DNA from: Actinacidiphila oryziradicis
Lineage (GTDB): Bacteria > Actinomycetota > Actinomycetes > Streptomycetales > Streptomycetaceae
Length of the DNA stretch: 64,000 nt
Assembly: GCF_005047355.1 (NCBI RefSeq)
Contig: NZ_SUMC01000001.1
Location: 124,001 to 188,000 of the forward strand
Reading direction: 5' to 3'
Shown: in pieces, positions 47,725 through 57,042 of the stretch
Layout: each line of letters begins with the position of its first letter
How positions within the stretch are numbered: position 1 is the stretch's first letter
Program-made: the position numbers and the translations under genes
Notes under the pieces: model-generated
What the model saw: the letters and a program-made list of their open reading frames with translations, nothing else
Database searches by the model: none
Told to the model about the DNA's origin: nothing

Positions 47725-48600
47725 GGGCGTCGTCAAGTTGAGTAGGGCGTCTCGGGCCTGGGATGATCGCCGGGTTTGCTGATCTTCCCGGGGAGGGGTT
47801 GTGGTGGAGTCGGGGTCGCCGTCGTACAGGGGGTTCCGGTTCCCGGCGGAGATCATCTCCCATGCGGTGTGGCTGTACCACCGCTTCCCGCTGTCCTTCC
47901 GCGAGGTCGAGGAGCTGCTGCTCGCCCGCGGGGTCATCGTCTCCCACGAGACCATCCGGCAGTGGTGCGAGAGGTTCGGCCCGCAGTACGCGGCCGCACT
48001 GCGCCGCCGCCGGCCGCAGGCCGGCGATAAATGGCACCTCGATGAGGTGTTCATCAAGGTCAACGGGGTGCGGCAGTACCTGTGGCGCGCGGTGGACCAG
48101 GACGGCAACGTGCTGGACATCCTGGTCCAGTCCCGGCGGGACGCGAAGGCCGCGAAGCGGTTCATGGCCAAGCTCATGAAGAAGCAGCGCCGGGTACCCC
48201 GGGTGCTGGTCACCGACAAGTGCCGCTCCTACGGGCCGGCTCACCGGGAACTGATGGGCTCGGTGGAACACCGGTCACACAAGGGACTGAACAACCGGGC
48301 GGAGAACTCGCATCAGCCCACCCGCCAGCGCGAACGCGCGATGAAGTACTTCCGCTCACCCCGGTCAGCCCAGAAGTTCCTCGCCGCATTCAGTCAGATC
48401 TCGCCCCATTTCCGGCCCCGACGTCATCTGATGGCCGCATCCGAGTACCGGGCCGAGATGACCCTCCGCTTCGCCATCTGGGACCGCATCACCGGCGTCA
48501 CCACCCTGCCCCCCACGGCCTGAACCAGGGCCAGTCACCCGGCCCCACCACGACTCACACACCTCAACCAACCCGCGAGCCCGACAAGTTGACAACGCCC
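47725..48600 (+). mobile_element. IS6-family insertion sequence, complete
   Basis: 876 bp bounded by imperfect inverted ends: GGGCGTCGTCAAGTTG at 47725-47740 and the complement of GGGCGTTGTCAACTTG at 48600-48585. One intact transposase gene lies inside. The 8-bp flanks (AGGATGAC left, GGTGGCCG right) do not match, so there is no target duplication, consistent with IS6-mediated deletion or cointegrate resolution. The left flank is the methylase stub. Confidence 0.8.
47801..48523 (+). CDS. IS6-family transposase
   Basis: 240-aa DDE transposase: N-terminal helix-turn-helix (LSFREVEELLLARGVIVSHETI) then the catalytic core with D in WHLDEVFIKV, D in VLVTDKCRSY and E in NRAENSHQPTR. The KYFRSPRSAQKFL segment matches IS6/IS26-type enzymes. 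GTG 47801. Intact, so probably active or recently active. Confidence 0.93.
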   Translation: MVESGSPSYRGFRFPAEIISHAVWLYHRFPLSFREVEELLLARGVIVSHETIRQWCERFGPQYAAALRRRRPQAGDKWHLDEVFIKVNGVRQYLWRAVDQDGNVLDILVQSRRDAKAAKRFMAKLMKKQRRVPRVLVTDKCRSYGPAHRELMGSVEHRSHKGLNNRAENSHQPTRQRERAMKYFRSPRSAQKFLAAFSQISPHFRPRRHLMAASEYRAEMTLRFAIWDRITGVTTLPPTA

Positions 48601-48647
48601 GGTGGCCGGATCGAGCCCGCCCTGCGGCCGTCTGCCAGAATCGCCGC

Positions 48648-49451
48648 ATGGCTGAGCACGACACCGACCGCGGCTACCTGCTGGACAACCGGCAGTCGGA
48701 GGCGGGTATCCGTTTCGGTGCCCTCGCCGAGCTGTTCGACCCGGTGACGTTCCGGCACGTCGACCGGCTCGGGATCGGTGCCGGCATGCGGTGCTGGGAG
48801 GTCGGCGCCGGCGGTCCCTCCGTACCCCTCGGGCTGGCCGAACGAGTCGCCCCGAAAGGTACGGTGATCGCCACCGACATCGACGTGTCCTGGACCCGGG
48901 ACATCGCCGGCGGCGTGATCGAGGTGCTGTCCCACGACGTGGCGGCCGACCCGCCACCGCCCGGCGGCTTCGACCTCGTGCACGCCCGGCTGGTCCTGGT
49001 GCACGTCACCGACCGCACCGAGGCACTGCGCCGGATGGTCCAGGCGCTGCGGCCCGGCGGCTGGCTGCTCCTGGAGGACGCCGACCCCACGTTGCAGCCG
49101 CTGCTGTGCCCGGACGAGTCAGGTCCCGAACAGCGGCTCGCCAACCGGTTGCGGTCCGGCTTCCGCACCCTGATGGCGGCGCGCGGCGCGGACCTCACGT
49201 ACGGCCGGACCCTGCCCAGAGTGCTACGCGAAGCCGGTCTGGACGATGTGCAGGCCGACGCGTACTTCCCGATCACCTCGCCGGCATGTGCCGTGCTCGA
49301 AGACGCGACGGTGCGGCAGATCCGCCACCATCTGGTAGGGGAAGGGCTTGCCACCGACGAGGAGATCGACCGTCACCTGGCGAACGTCGCCACCGGACGG
49401 CTCGACCTGGCCACCGCCCCGATGATCTCCGCGTGGGGACGCCGCCCGTAA
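48648..49451 (+). CDS. SAM-dependent methyltransferase
   Basis: 267-aa class I methyltransferase: motif I CWEVGAGGPSV, motif II VIATDIDVSW, post-motif HARLVLVHVTD and LRPGGWLLLEDAD. The C-terminal cap is helical. Similar to stand-alone methyltransferases of natural-product or resistance context; the substrate is not predictable. Lies 47 bp after the IS end, with no operon partner. Confidence 0.88.
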   Translation: MAEHDTDRGYLLDNRQSEAGIRFGALAELFDPVTFRHVDRLGIGAGMRCWEVGAGGPSVPLGLAERVAPKGTVIATDIDVSWTRDIAGGVIEVLSHDVAADPPPPGGFDLVHARLVLVHVTDRTEALRRMVQALRPGGWLLLEDADPTLQPLLCPDESGPEQRLANRLRSGFRTLMAARGADLTYGRTLPRVLREAGLDDVQADAYFPITSPACAVLEDATVRQIRHHLVGEGLATDEEIDRHLANVATGRLDLATAPMISAWGRRP

Positions 49452-49939
49452 CCCCTCCCCGACTGCCCATCAGACGGCTCCCGGCGGTCGACACCAGCCG
49501 GCCGCCCCCAGACGTACTGCACCCACAGGATTCTCCTCATCGGCAGCGTTTTGACGTCCAGCACAGCTTCGGCGTTGAACCCTGCCCCCGCACCCACGGC
49601 GCGGGGCGTGGTCGAGGCACAAGAAGCCGGTGAATGTCCGCCGCTGCTTCAATCCGCCCCCAGAGGCCATCGCCGAGGTCACCGCCTGCTCGCCCCCGGT
49701 CACAGCCGCCGGTGACCCGTCCGGTCCAGGAGCTCGGCCGTCGTATTCCGCCAGGTACGATCGCTGGGTGAACACCTACTGGCACGTCGTTCTGCCGCCG
49801 CTCTGCGCCTGACCGGGCGCAGACACTGACGGTTTGACCCCGGACCCCGGCCGGCCCGCAGGGCGGTCAGGGGTCTCATGTCGTACGCCCGTTTCGAACC
49901 CAGTCCCCTGAGGCATTCGACGACGGAAGATCCACGACT
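49452..49939. other. Intergenic stretch, no confident gene
   Basis: 488 bp without a convincing coding region. Short open stretches (one around 49630-49812 ending WVNTYWHVVLPPLCA) have no family look. Probably rearranged flanking DNA plus the promoter of the EamA gene. Confidence 0.4.
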
Positions 49940-50887
49940 GTGCCGAACCACACTTCCTCCCTGGCTCCCGCCCGCCCGCAACTCTCCCGCGCTGGCCTCA
50001 TGGGCGGCCCCGTGCCCATCCTCACCGCGGCCGTGCTGTGGGGCACAACCGGGACCGCCGGCTCCCTGGCCCCTGCCGGTGCACCGGCAGCGGCCGTCGG
50101 CTGTGCCGGTCTCGCCCTCGGCGGCGTTCTGCTGTTCCTCACCTCCCGCGACGCCAGCGCCCTGCCCGCCGCCTGCACACGCTCCGAGCGGTGGCTGCTC
50201 GTTCTGGGTGCGCTGGCGGTGGCCGGATATCCTGTCACCTTCTACCCGGCCGTGGCCCGCAGCGGCGTGGCCGTGGCCACCGTGACCGCGCTGGGCAGCG
50301 CGCCGGTCTTCACCGGACTGCTGTCCTGGACCACCGGCGGGGCCCGGCCGACCGCACGCTGGACCGGCGCCACCGCAGCCGCCGTGCTGGGCTGCACCCT
50401 GCTGGTGCTGGGCCCCGAGCTCACCGGACACGCCACGCCCATGGACCTGACGGGCATCGCGCTCGCCGCCTGCGCCGGACTGTCCTACGCCGCCTACTCG
50501 CTGATCGGCGGCAAGCTCATCACGAGCGGACACCCGTCCAATGCGGTGATGGGCTTGATGTTCGGCGCCGCAGGGCTGCTGGTCCTGCCGCTCGTGCTGT
50601 CCACCAGCACGCACTGGCTCGCCACCACCCGTGGCATGGCGGTGGCCCTGCACCTCGCCCTGTTCACCGTCTACCTGGCCTATCGGCTCTTCGGACGCGG
50701 ACTGCGCCACACCCCCGCATCGGTGGCCACGACGCTGACCCTGGCCGAACCCGCTGTCGCAGCGCTCCTGGGCGTCACCGTCCTCGGTGAACGCCTGCCA
50801 GCCGCCTCCTGGTGCGGCCTGGCCGTCCTCGCCCTGGGCCTGGCCATCCTCACCGCTCCCGCCGGCACCGAGCGCCGGGAACGCTAG
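49940..50887 (+). CDS. EamA/DMT-family transporter
   Basis: 315-aa drug/metabolite transporter with ten hydrophobic segments in two EamA repeats (first begins GGPVPILTAAVLWGTTGTAG; second near SYAAYSLIGGKLI). It ends with the typical LAEPAVAALLGVTVLGE, the conserved tenth-helix region. It exports small metabolites; the substrate is unknown. GTG 49940. Followed by a strong hairpin. Confidence 0.9.
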   Translation: MPNHTSSLAPARPQLSRAGLMGGPVPILTAAVLWGTTGTAGSLAPAGAPAAAVGCAGLALGGVLLFLTSRDASALPAACTRSERWLLVLGALAVAGYPVTFYPAVARSGVAVATVTALGSAPVFTGLLSWTTGGARPTARWTGATAAAVLGCTLLVLGPELTGHATPMDLTGIALAACAGLSYAAYSLIGGKLITSGHPSNAVMGLMFGAAGLLVLPLVLSTSTHWLATTRGMAVALHLALFTVYLAYRLFGRGLRHTPASVATTLTLAEPAVAALLGVTVLGERLPAASWCGLAVLALGLAILTAPAGTERRER

Positions 50888-50905
50888 ACCACCAGGCACT
50901 CCTGG

Positions 50906-50940
50906 GGGTCGGTCCCAGGGCCCACCCCTGGGACCGACCC
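50906..50940 (+). terminator. Hairpin terminator after the EamA gene
   Basis: A perfect 15-bp stem (50906-50920 with 50926-50940) and a 5-nt loop, 18 nt past the stop. Confidence 0.85.
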
Positions 50941-51010
50941 GGAGCCGCTGCGGTGTGTCGGGGCACCCTCGCCCGTGGTGCCAACCTCAGACAGCGTCTG
51001 CAGACCTCAC

Positions 51011-51118
51011 GATGGAGTCACTTGTCACCTTCAGATCTTGCTCCTGATCGCACTGAGCGAAGTCAGAACTGACCTACCACTGGAGTCAATTGTCGGTTCT
51101 GGCACAGATCTTGGGGAG
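51011..51118. repeat. Two diverged direct repeats, likely IS-end relics
   Basis: TGGAGTCACTTGTCA...CAGATCTTG (51013-51040) and TGGAGTCAATTGTCG...CAGATCTTG (51081-51113) share ends and spacing. The complement of the second, CAAGATCTGTGCCAGAACC, resembles terminal sequence I associate with Streptomyces ISL3-type elements. That would fit the ISL3 fragment downstream. Confidence 0.5.
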
Positions 51119-51163
51119 CGGTCGCGGAGCGCGACGCGCCGTTCGAATCCGCTCGCTGTTCGA

Positions 51164-51439
51164 CTATTCAAGGGCTCGGTAGTCAGGTGACGGATCTACC
51201 AGCTCGGGGTGCTCTGCTGTGTATCGATCGCCGTGGATCGCCAGCATCGCCCAGTGCCAAGCTTCGTCGTGAAAGATCAGTCCGCGGTATGGCGCATCAG
51301 CCGGCTCGTATGGGTATCGCGCCAATGCGGCTTCTCTGGCCTCCTGCGGCGACAGGCCGCCGTGATGCTGCATTACCCATGCGTAGCCATGCCGCTCGGA
51401 CTGCAGGTAGTCGAGATACTCGGCTTCTTCCCATGTCAC
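51164..51439 (-). CDS. Small acidic protein of unknown function, 91 aa
   Basis: Opens MTWEEAEYLDYLQSERHGYAW and continues with GLSPQEAREAALARYPYEP. It is rich in aromatic and acidic residues, with no signal or TM. Lower GC codon use than its neighbours suggests transfer. It sits between IS remnants. Not recognised, but the sequence looks like a real folded protein rather than a shadow. Confidence 0.65.
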   Translation of the reverse strand: MTWEEAEYLDYLQSERHGYAWVMQHHGGLSPQEAREAALARYPYEPADAPYRGLIFHDEAWHWAMLAIHGDRYTAEHPELVDPSPDYRALE

Positions 51440-51477
51440 GGCTCAACGGTAGACCGGTCGCCGAAGGCGTCGCCGTG

Positions 51478-52075
51478 TTACTGAAGCAGGATCATCTTCC
51501 GAAGCAAGTCGAAGCCGGCGCGCCCGTAGAGCTGCCTCTTGATCTTCTTGATGCGGTTCACGGCTCCTTCAACGCTGCCGGAGCTCCACTCCAGGGTGAG
51601 GCCGGCGGTCACGGCGTCGAGGTCTCGGAGCATGTGGAGGGCGAAGCCGGTCAGGCCGGGTAGCTGGCTGGCTTCTAGGGCATCTATCCAGGCAGGGAGC
51701 TTGGCTCCGAGGCGTCCGCTGAGTATTTCGCAGAAGTCGCGGATGTGCCCGGCGGCCGTGTCCAGTTCCGGGCAGCGGGCCTGGACTTCTTTCAGGCCGG
51801 CGCGGTCTTCTTCGCTCAGGGCTGCGGGGTGGCGGGTGAGCCAACCGGTCACCTGCCGCACTGTCGGTGGTCGGGGCGGGGTACTGGAGGGGACGGTGCG
51901 CAGGGTGGCGATGTGGGCGCGGACCATGGGGTAGGTGACGGGAGCGTGCTGGGCGAGCAGTTCCCTGTGTAGCTGGGTGGCGCTGGTGCAGCCCGCGGTG
52001 AACCGTTGTTCCAGGTAGGGCTTGTACGGGTCCAGCTTGCTGGGCCGCGGGCGGTTGCCGGGGCAGGTGTCCTGC
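51478..52075 (-). pseudogene. ISL3-family transposase, C-terminal part
   Basis: Encodes RPSKLDPYKPYLEQRF, TYPMVRAHIATLR, and the terminal SGSVEGAVNRIKKIKRQLYGRAGFDLLRKM, the classic ISL3 C-terminus with its catalytic Glu. The N-terminal zinc finger and first catalytic Asp are missing. The 5' end is fused to an IS3 orfA fragment near 52076. Confidence 0.85.
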
Positions 52076-52276
52076 CGCCATCGCGCCCGCGTCCCGGGCC
52101 TCCCGCCACTCGATGATGTGCGAGTGGTACAGCCGCTCACGGCGCAGGATCGCGCCCTTCTCCCCGTTCGGGGCCGCGTCGTACTCCGCGACGATCCGCA
52201 GCTTGTACTCCGCGGAGAACGACCGCCGCTTCGGGCGCGGTGCCGGGTCCTGCTCAGAGTTGGTGGTGCTGGCCAT
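52076..52276 (-). pseudogene. IS3-family OrfA fragment
   Basis: ATG 52276 opens MASTTNSEQDPAPRPKRRSF, then SAEYKLRIVAEYDAA and LYHSHIIEWR, the helix-turn-helix OrfA of IS3-family elements. It is cut near 52076, where ISL3 coding sequence begins in another frame. No OrfB is nearby. Confidence 0.8.
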
Positions 52277-52336
52277 ACCGGGTCTACTCCTGTCTCGCCC
52301 ATCCAGACTGATACGAAAATCAACCGTTCCTGCAGG

Positions 52337-52609
52337 TCAAGCCGCGTCGACGGATTGGAGGGCGACTTGATAGCCGAGCTGGTTGAGCTGGCCGACGAGA
52401 CGGCGGGTCTTGCGTGCCTTGCCGTCGGTGCCGAGGCGTTCGAGGAAGTAGTCGGGGCCGAGGTCCTGGTATTCGACGTCGTTGCTGATCATGTGCCAGG
52501 TGGAGACGAGGATGGAGTGGCCGACGGCGACCAGGGCACGTTTCTTGCCGCGCCGGGCAGCGATCCGCTTGAACCGGGAGCCGAGGTAGGTGGCGCGCCG
52601 CAGCGGTGG
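52337..52609 (-). pseudogene. IS110-family transposase, C-terminal fragment
   Basis: Minus-strand peptide TYLGSRFKRIAARRGKKRALVAVGHSILVSTWHMI and DLGPDYFLERL to stop at 52337 matches the end of IS110-type (DEDD) transposases. The N-terminal catalytic half is absent. It abuts, and slightly overlaps, the truncated oxidoreductase at 52606. Confidence 0.8.
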
Positions 52610-53022
52610 TTAGCGAGTACGGGGACGCACTACGCGGCAAGATCATCATCGACATCACCAACCCCGTCACCCCCGATTTCAAGGGCCTTGTCACCCCCGA
52701 CGGCAGTTCCGGCGCACAGGAGATCGCCAAGGCCGCCCCCGCCGGCGCGCATGTCGTCAAGGCGTTCAACACCCTGTTCTCCAATGTGCTGGCCGCCGGC
52801 CCAGCCGAGGGCCGCCCATTGGACGTGTTCATCGCCGGCGACGACCCACAGGCAAAGGCACGCGTGTCAGCGTTCATCGAGAGCCTAAGACTGCGCCCGA
52901 TGGACACCGGGCAGCTGCCAATGGCGCGGACACTGGAGAACGCCGGCCTGCTGGAGCTGGGCCTCGTCGCCAACTCCGTCAGGCACACCAACTTCTCCCT
53001 CGGCGTCAGCATTCTCAGCTGA
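52606..53022 (+). pseudogene. NAD(P)-binding oxidoreductase lacking its N-terminus
   Basis: 138 codons covering the second half of a dinucleotide-binding F420-reductase-like protein (IIIDITNPVTPDF, AHVVKAFNTLFSNVLA, DVFIAGDDPQAK). The Rossmann GxGxxG start is missing: coding begins right at the IS110 fragment junction. GTG 52606 is only the first in-frame start. Probably inactivated by the insertion. Confidence 0.75.
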
Positions 53023-53074
53023 GCGCACCCGCACCATCAATTTTCGCGCCACATCATTCACAAGGAGCAGTAGC

Positions 53075-54010
53075 GTGCGCGTTTTCGTCACAGGCGGGAC
53101 CGGCCATTCCGGTTCGTACATCATCCCCGAGCTCATCGCCGCCGGGCACGAGGTCACCGGCCTGGCCCGGTCGGACACGGCTGCGGCGGCGGTGTCCGCG
53201 CTCGGCGCGAAGGTGCGTCGCGGCGACCTCGAGGATCTCGACGGGCTCAAGGAGGCGGCCGCGGATTCCGACGGCGTCATCCACGTCGCGCACAGGCAAG
53301 ACCTGCTTCCGTCCGGCGGGATCGACGCCGTGGCCGCCGCGGAGCTCCCGATCATGCTCGCGTACGGCGAGGCACTCGCGGAAACAGGAAAGCCGCTGGT
53401 CGCGGCAGGGAGCATTGGCTCGCCCGGGAACCTGGGCCGGCCGGCCACCGAGGAGGACCCGGCCCTTCCCGGTGGCGATGAGTACAGGGGCACCCTGCGG
53501 GTTCGTAACGTCGTGGAAACCGCCGTAGTCGGCCTCGCCGAGCGGGGAGTGCGGTCTTCGGTCGTGCGGATTGCCAACATCGCGCACAGCACGACCGATC
53601 GTGCCGGCTTCCTCGTGCAGCTGATCGCGCTCGCGAAGGAGAAGGGCTTCGTCGGCTACCCCGGAGACGGCGCGAACGTGTGGAACGCCGTGCACGTCCG
53701 CGATGTCGCCTCCTTGTTCCGCTTGGCGCTGGAGAAGGGGCCGGCTGGCAAATATTGGCACGCGGTTGGGGACGGGGCCATCCCGCTCCGCGAGATCGCC
53801 GAGGCCATTGGCAGCCGTCTGGGCCTGCCCGCCGTGAGCGTTCCCGCGGACGTACTGATGGTGCCGGGATACTTCGGGTTCCTCGCGAACATAGTCACGC
53901 AGAACTACCCGGCGTCCAACCTCATCACCCGCCGGACCCTCGGCTGGGAACCCGCTCAGCCCAGCCTGCTCGCCGATTTGGACAACGGCCATTACTTCTC
54001 GGCCAACTGA
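53075..54010 (+). CDS. NAD-dependent epimerase/dehydratase (extended SDR)
   Basis: 311 aa. Rossmann motif MRVFVTGGTGHSGSYI (TGGxGxxG) and second strand VTGLARSDTAA. The SDR YxxxK is not obvious: the region VRNVVETAVVGLAERGV lies where it is expected. C-terminal NAVHVRDVASLFRLAL is typical of NmrA/atypical SDR proteins. GTG 53075 follows AAGGAGCAG. Intact between two broken NAD(P)-binding genes in the same orientation. Confidence 0.88.
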   Translation: MRVFVTGGTGHSGSYIIPELIAAGHEVTGLARSDTAAAAVSALGAKVRRGDLEDLDGLKEAAADSDGVIHVAHRQDLLPSGGIDAVAAAELPIMLAYGEALAETGKPLVAAGSIGSPGNLGRPATEEDPALPGGDEYRGTLRVRNVVETAVVGLAERGVRSSVVRIANIAHSTTDRAGFLVQLIALAKEKGFVGYPGDGANVWNAVHVRDVASLFRLALEKGPAGKYWHAVGDGAIPLREIAEAIGSRLGLPAVSVPADVLMVPGYFGFLANIVTQNYPASNLITRRTLGWEPAQPSLLADLDNGHYFSAN

Positions 54011-54078
54011 CGGCAGGAACCCGAATCGCAACGAGTCCGGCAAATGACAAGGGTACGGCTCTTCTGGAGGGACGGAAT

Positions 54079-54340
54079 ATGACGACTGTGGGATTCATCG
54101 GAAGCGGCAACATCGGCAGTACCGTCGCGCGGCTCGCCGTCGAGGCCGGGCACCAGGTCGTGCTCAGCAACTCGCGCGGTCCGGAAACGCTCGCGGACAC
54201 TGCCGCGGAACTGGGGCCGCGGGCGTCCGCGGGGAGGCCGCGGCGGCCGGTGACATCGTCGTGGTCACGGTGCCGGTCAATGCCTTCCCTAGCTTGCCCG
54301 CCGCGCCACTGGCCGGGAAGACGGTCATCCCGGCTTACGG
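54079..54340 (+). pseudogene. NADP oxidoreductase N-terminal fragment, frameshifted
   Basis: ATG 54079 (GGAGGGACGG upstream) encodes TTVGFIGSGNIGSTVARLAVEAGHQVVLSNSRG, a Rossmann start (GxGxxG). After AAELGPRASA the frame is lost. The reading continues one frame over as AAGDIVVVTVPVNAFPSLPAAPLAGKTVI, then ends in unrelated sequence. The C-terminal domain is absent. Confidence 0.75.
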
Positions 54341-54431
54341 GCGGCTGCGCTGCGCGCGCCCCTTCGGCGCCGGTCACCGGCACGCTCCCGCCCCCTCTTC
54401 CGCGCTCTTGCGAGGTCGCCTCCTGGAGTGC

Positions 54432-55649
54432 TCACGCCGGGCCTGGTGGGGAGGCGGCCGCCGCTCGTGCCGCCAGGATGACGGCGCTGGCGATCATGGC
54501 TACGCTGACCAGCCCGGACAGCAGAACCGCCCAGTGTCCGGCGAAGGTGCACGCCAGCACGAGTACGGCGGAGACCGGGAGCACCATCCACTGAGCGGTC
54601 TCGCGCTTGTCGTGCCGGGCGTGCACCGCCCAGGTCGCGACCAGGAACACGGCGATCGGCACCGTCACGGCGGCGGCCGCCGCGAGCTGCGAGATGTGCG
54701 TCTTGCCGATGACCTTGTACACGGCGACCTCCAGGCCCGCGCCCACGGCGGCGCCGGAGGCGAAGACGAAGTAGTGGCCGTACCCCCACGCGAAGGGTGG
54801 GGTCTCGTCCTGGGCCAGGTGCTCGTGGATGGGTACGTCGAAGTAGATCCAGTAGGCGGCGAAGACCAGCAGGAGGCCGCCGCCCGCGATGGGCAGAAGG
54901 TCGAACAACACGTTCTTCTCGTCGAGTGCCACCTGCACGGCGACGGTGGAGGCCGAGATGGTCTCACCCAGGATGATCATGGTGAACAGCCCGTAACGTT
55001 CCGCGATGTGGTGCGGGTGCCAGGATGTCGCCTGGTGCCGCTCGGCGATCACCGGGACGGAGACTTCGCAGATGGCCAGGGTCACGAAGCCCCAGGTCCA
55101 GACCGATCGGGGAAGCAACACCATTATCAGCCAGCCCAGTTGGACGAGGGCGAGTCCGGTGGCGTAGCGCACGGCGGTCTGGCGGACGGGTCCCGTCTCG
55201 CTGCGGGCTACCCTCAGCCACTGAAGGGTGAGCGCCGCGCGCATGATGAGGTAGCCGACGACAGCGACGGTGAAGTCGTGGTGGTCGAATGCCCTGGGGA
55301 CCCCGGCCGCGAGGACCAGCACCCCGGACATCTGTACGAGCGTCGCGAGCCGGTAGGCGACGTCGTCGGTGTCGTAGGCGGAGGCGAACCAGGTGAAGTT
55401 CACCCAGGCCCACCAGATGACGAAGAAGACGAACGCATAGCTGGTCAGCCCGTAGCCCGGGTGCCCCTCCGCCTCGGCGTTCACCAGGCGGTTACCAGCC
55501 TGGGCCACCGCCACGACGAAACAGAGGTCGAAGAGAAGTTCCAGGGGTGTGGACACCCGGAACTCCTCTTCCCGGCTGCGAGCCGTCATTCGGCGGAACG
55601 GCGTGACGAGGTGCTCCTGGCCGGACCCTCGCGGGGGGTTACCGGCCAC
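54432..55649 (-). CDS. LtrA-like low-temperature-requirement membrane protein
   Basis: 405 aa, LtrA family: signature TPLELLFDLCFVVAVAQAGNRL, then some ten TM helices (FVFFVIWWAWVNFTW, LGWLIMVLLPRSVW, IAERYGLFTMIILGETISA). Function unknown despite the Listeria name. The start at 55649 may be too early: ATG 55589 (MTARSREEEF) also gives a complete family start. The 3' end nearly meets the broken oxidoreductase. Confidence 0.9.
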   Translation of the reverse strand: MAGNPPRGSGQEHLVTPFRRMTARSREEEFRVSTPLELLFDLCFVVAVAQAGNRLVNAEAEGHPGYGLTSYAFVFFVIWWAWVNFTWFASAYDTDDVAYRLATLVQMSGVLVLAAGVPRAFDHHDFTVAVVGYLIMRAALTLQWLRVARSETGPVRQTAVRYATGLALVQLGWLIMVLLPRSVWTWGFVTLAICEVSVPVIAERHQATSWHPHHIAERYGLFTMIILGETISASTVAVQVALDEKNVLFDLLPIAGGGLLLVFAAYWIYFDVPIHEHLAQDETPPFAWGYGHYFVFASGAAVGAGLEVAVYKVIGKTHISQLAAAAAVTVPIAVFLVATWAVHARHDKRETAQWMVLPVSAVLVLACTFAGHWAVLLSGLVSVAMIASAVILAARAAAASPPGPA

Positions 55650-56453
55650 GGCCCGCGAGGTTCCCTGCGAGTGCCCTCCGGACGACGTCTGTCACATTCA
55701 CGGCGACCTGCCTTCGATGAGCTGGGCCGGATGCCAGGCGGGCGTCCGCGCCAGGCTCCGAGCGGACGCGGCGATGCGGTCGGTCGGCGCCAAGCTCATT
55801 GCTGGCTTGAAGTTTCCGCCGGCGGGCGAGGTGGTGCCCGAGGTGGACCTCGAAGCGGCGGTAGCCGAGGTGCGGCGCCGCAAAAAGTTCGAAGTCTCGC
55901 AGCGCCCCCCTATGAGTCTTCTTCCAGTGCCTGCTTCGCGTCGCCGGTGGGCGGGGTTTGTCCTTCCAGCGTGCGACCGTGGCGCCGACGCCGCAAACTG
56001 AAGCCGTAGGGGCGCGCATTCGGTGGCGTCCCACCAGAGGAAGGTCGGCCATGAGCATCTTCGGAACGTTCGCAAGAAGCCACGCTGCAGCCACCACTAC
56101 CACTGGGATGCGAAGCACCACCGCTGCGTAAAGTAGTAGCCGAACCAACACAGCGAAGCCCCGAGCGACTGGGCGAAAAATACCTGGTGTCTCGTTCGGT
56201 CTCGCTCCCCAGGCTGCGGAGGCGTCGCGCTCGGTGCGCCTGGAGCGGGCGATCGGCGTCATCTACCGGCCCAGACCGGACGGCGGAACCACTACGTCGG
56301 TGCGCGAGTGGCGGATCAGTTCGACGCTGTCATCCACATTGATTGAGACGCGGGCCGTCGAGCCGTGAGCGTGGGGCCGACTGGGAACGGGAACGGGGCG
56401 AATTGCCGGAGACCTATCCCTTTTGCTGTGTGAGCCTGGAAAGGAGTGATCCG
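55650..56453. other. 800-bp stretch without a confident gene
   Basis: Open frames overlap on both strands. A minus-strand frame from ATG 56262 has one plausible membrane helix (VLVRLLLYAAVVLRIPVVVVAAAWLLA) but then loses protein character; a plus-strand frame near 55660-56000 has AVAEVRRRKKFE. Neither shows a known family. Possibly decayed genes. The 3' end carries GGAAAGGAG for the DUF2267 gene. Confidence 0.4.
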
Positions 56454-56882
56454 ATGGTTGAAACCGGCTTCTCATCCTTCAGCACCACCGTGGACAAGAC
56501 CAACAGGATTCTCCACGAGATCGAAGATGCCTTTGGTTGGCCCAAGGAACGGCGCAACTTGTCCTACGGCGCCCTGCGCACCACTCTGCACGCCCTCCGT
56601 GACCGCCTCACGGTCGAGGAAGCCGCTCATTTCGGCGCACAGCTACCCATGCTCGTGCGTGGGATCTACTACGACGGCTGGGACCCGAGCCGAGTTCCCG
56701 TGAAGATGGGCAGGGACGAGTTCCTCTCCCGGGTGCGGTCGGAATTCCCGCAGCCACTCGAAGACGGCGTGGAGAAGCTGGTCCGCACCACCCTCGAGAT
56801 ACTCAAAGGCCATGTCACCGAGGGGGAATGGCGGGACATCAGGTCTGTGCTACCCAAGGACTTGCAGAAGCTTCTGCCGTAG
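56454..56882 (+). CDS. DUF2267 protein, 142 aa
   Basis: Helical DUF2267 protein: EDAFGWPKERRNLSYGALRTTLHALRDRLTVEEAAHFGAQLP and DEFLSRVRSEF. ATG 56454 follows AAGGAGTGATCCG. Function unproven; members are often stress-linked. A second DUF2267 gene lies at 58398-58775 on the other strand, on the far side of the aldo/keto reductase. Confidence 0.88.
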   Translation: MVETGFSSFSTTVDKTNRILHEIEDAFGWPKERRNLSYGALRTTLHALRDRLTVEEAAHFGAQLPMLVRGIYYDGWDPSRVPVKMGRDEFLSRVRSEFPQPLEDGVEKLVRTTLEILKGHVTEGEWRDIRSVLPKDLQKLLP

Positions 56883-57042
56883 CAGGGTGCCTATGCGCCC
56901 GATTCGTCGTGCGGGATCGAGGCCGGGAGGCGGCCCGTTCGCCGATCGCCCTCGGCGCGCTCATCCTCTGATCGGTCGTAGGCTCCCCCTTGCGGCCGGA
57001 AGAGAAGCACGTCTGAAATGGCCAACGAAAGGATTGAGGCAC

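Noticed and set aside
49630..49812. Short plus-strand frame before the EamA gene
   Set aside because: 60 codons with no ribosome site, no similarity I recognise, and ordinary composition for chance frames.
51120..51160. T-loop-like GTTCGAATCC resembling a tRNA 3' part
   Set aside because: No acceptor, D or anticodon arms can be folded around it, and it does not match the tRNA-Arg end, so it is not a tRNA or the missing attachment site.
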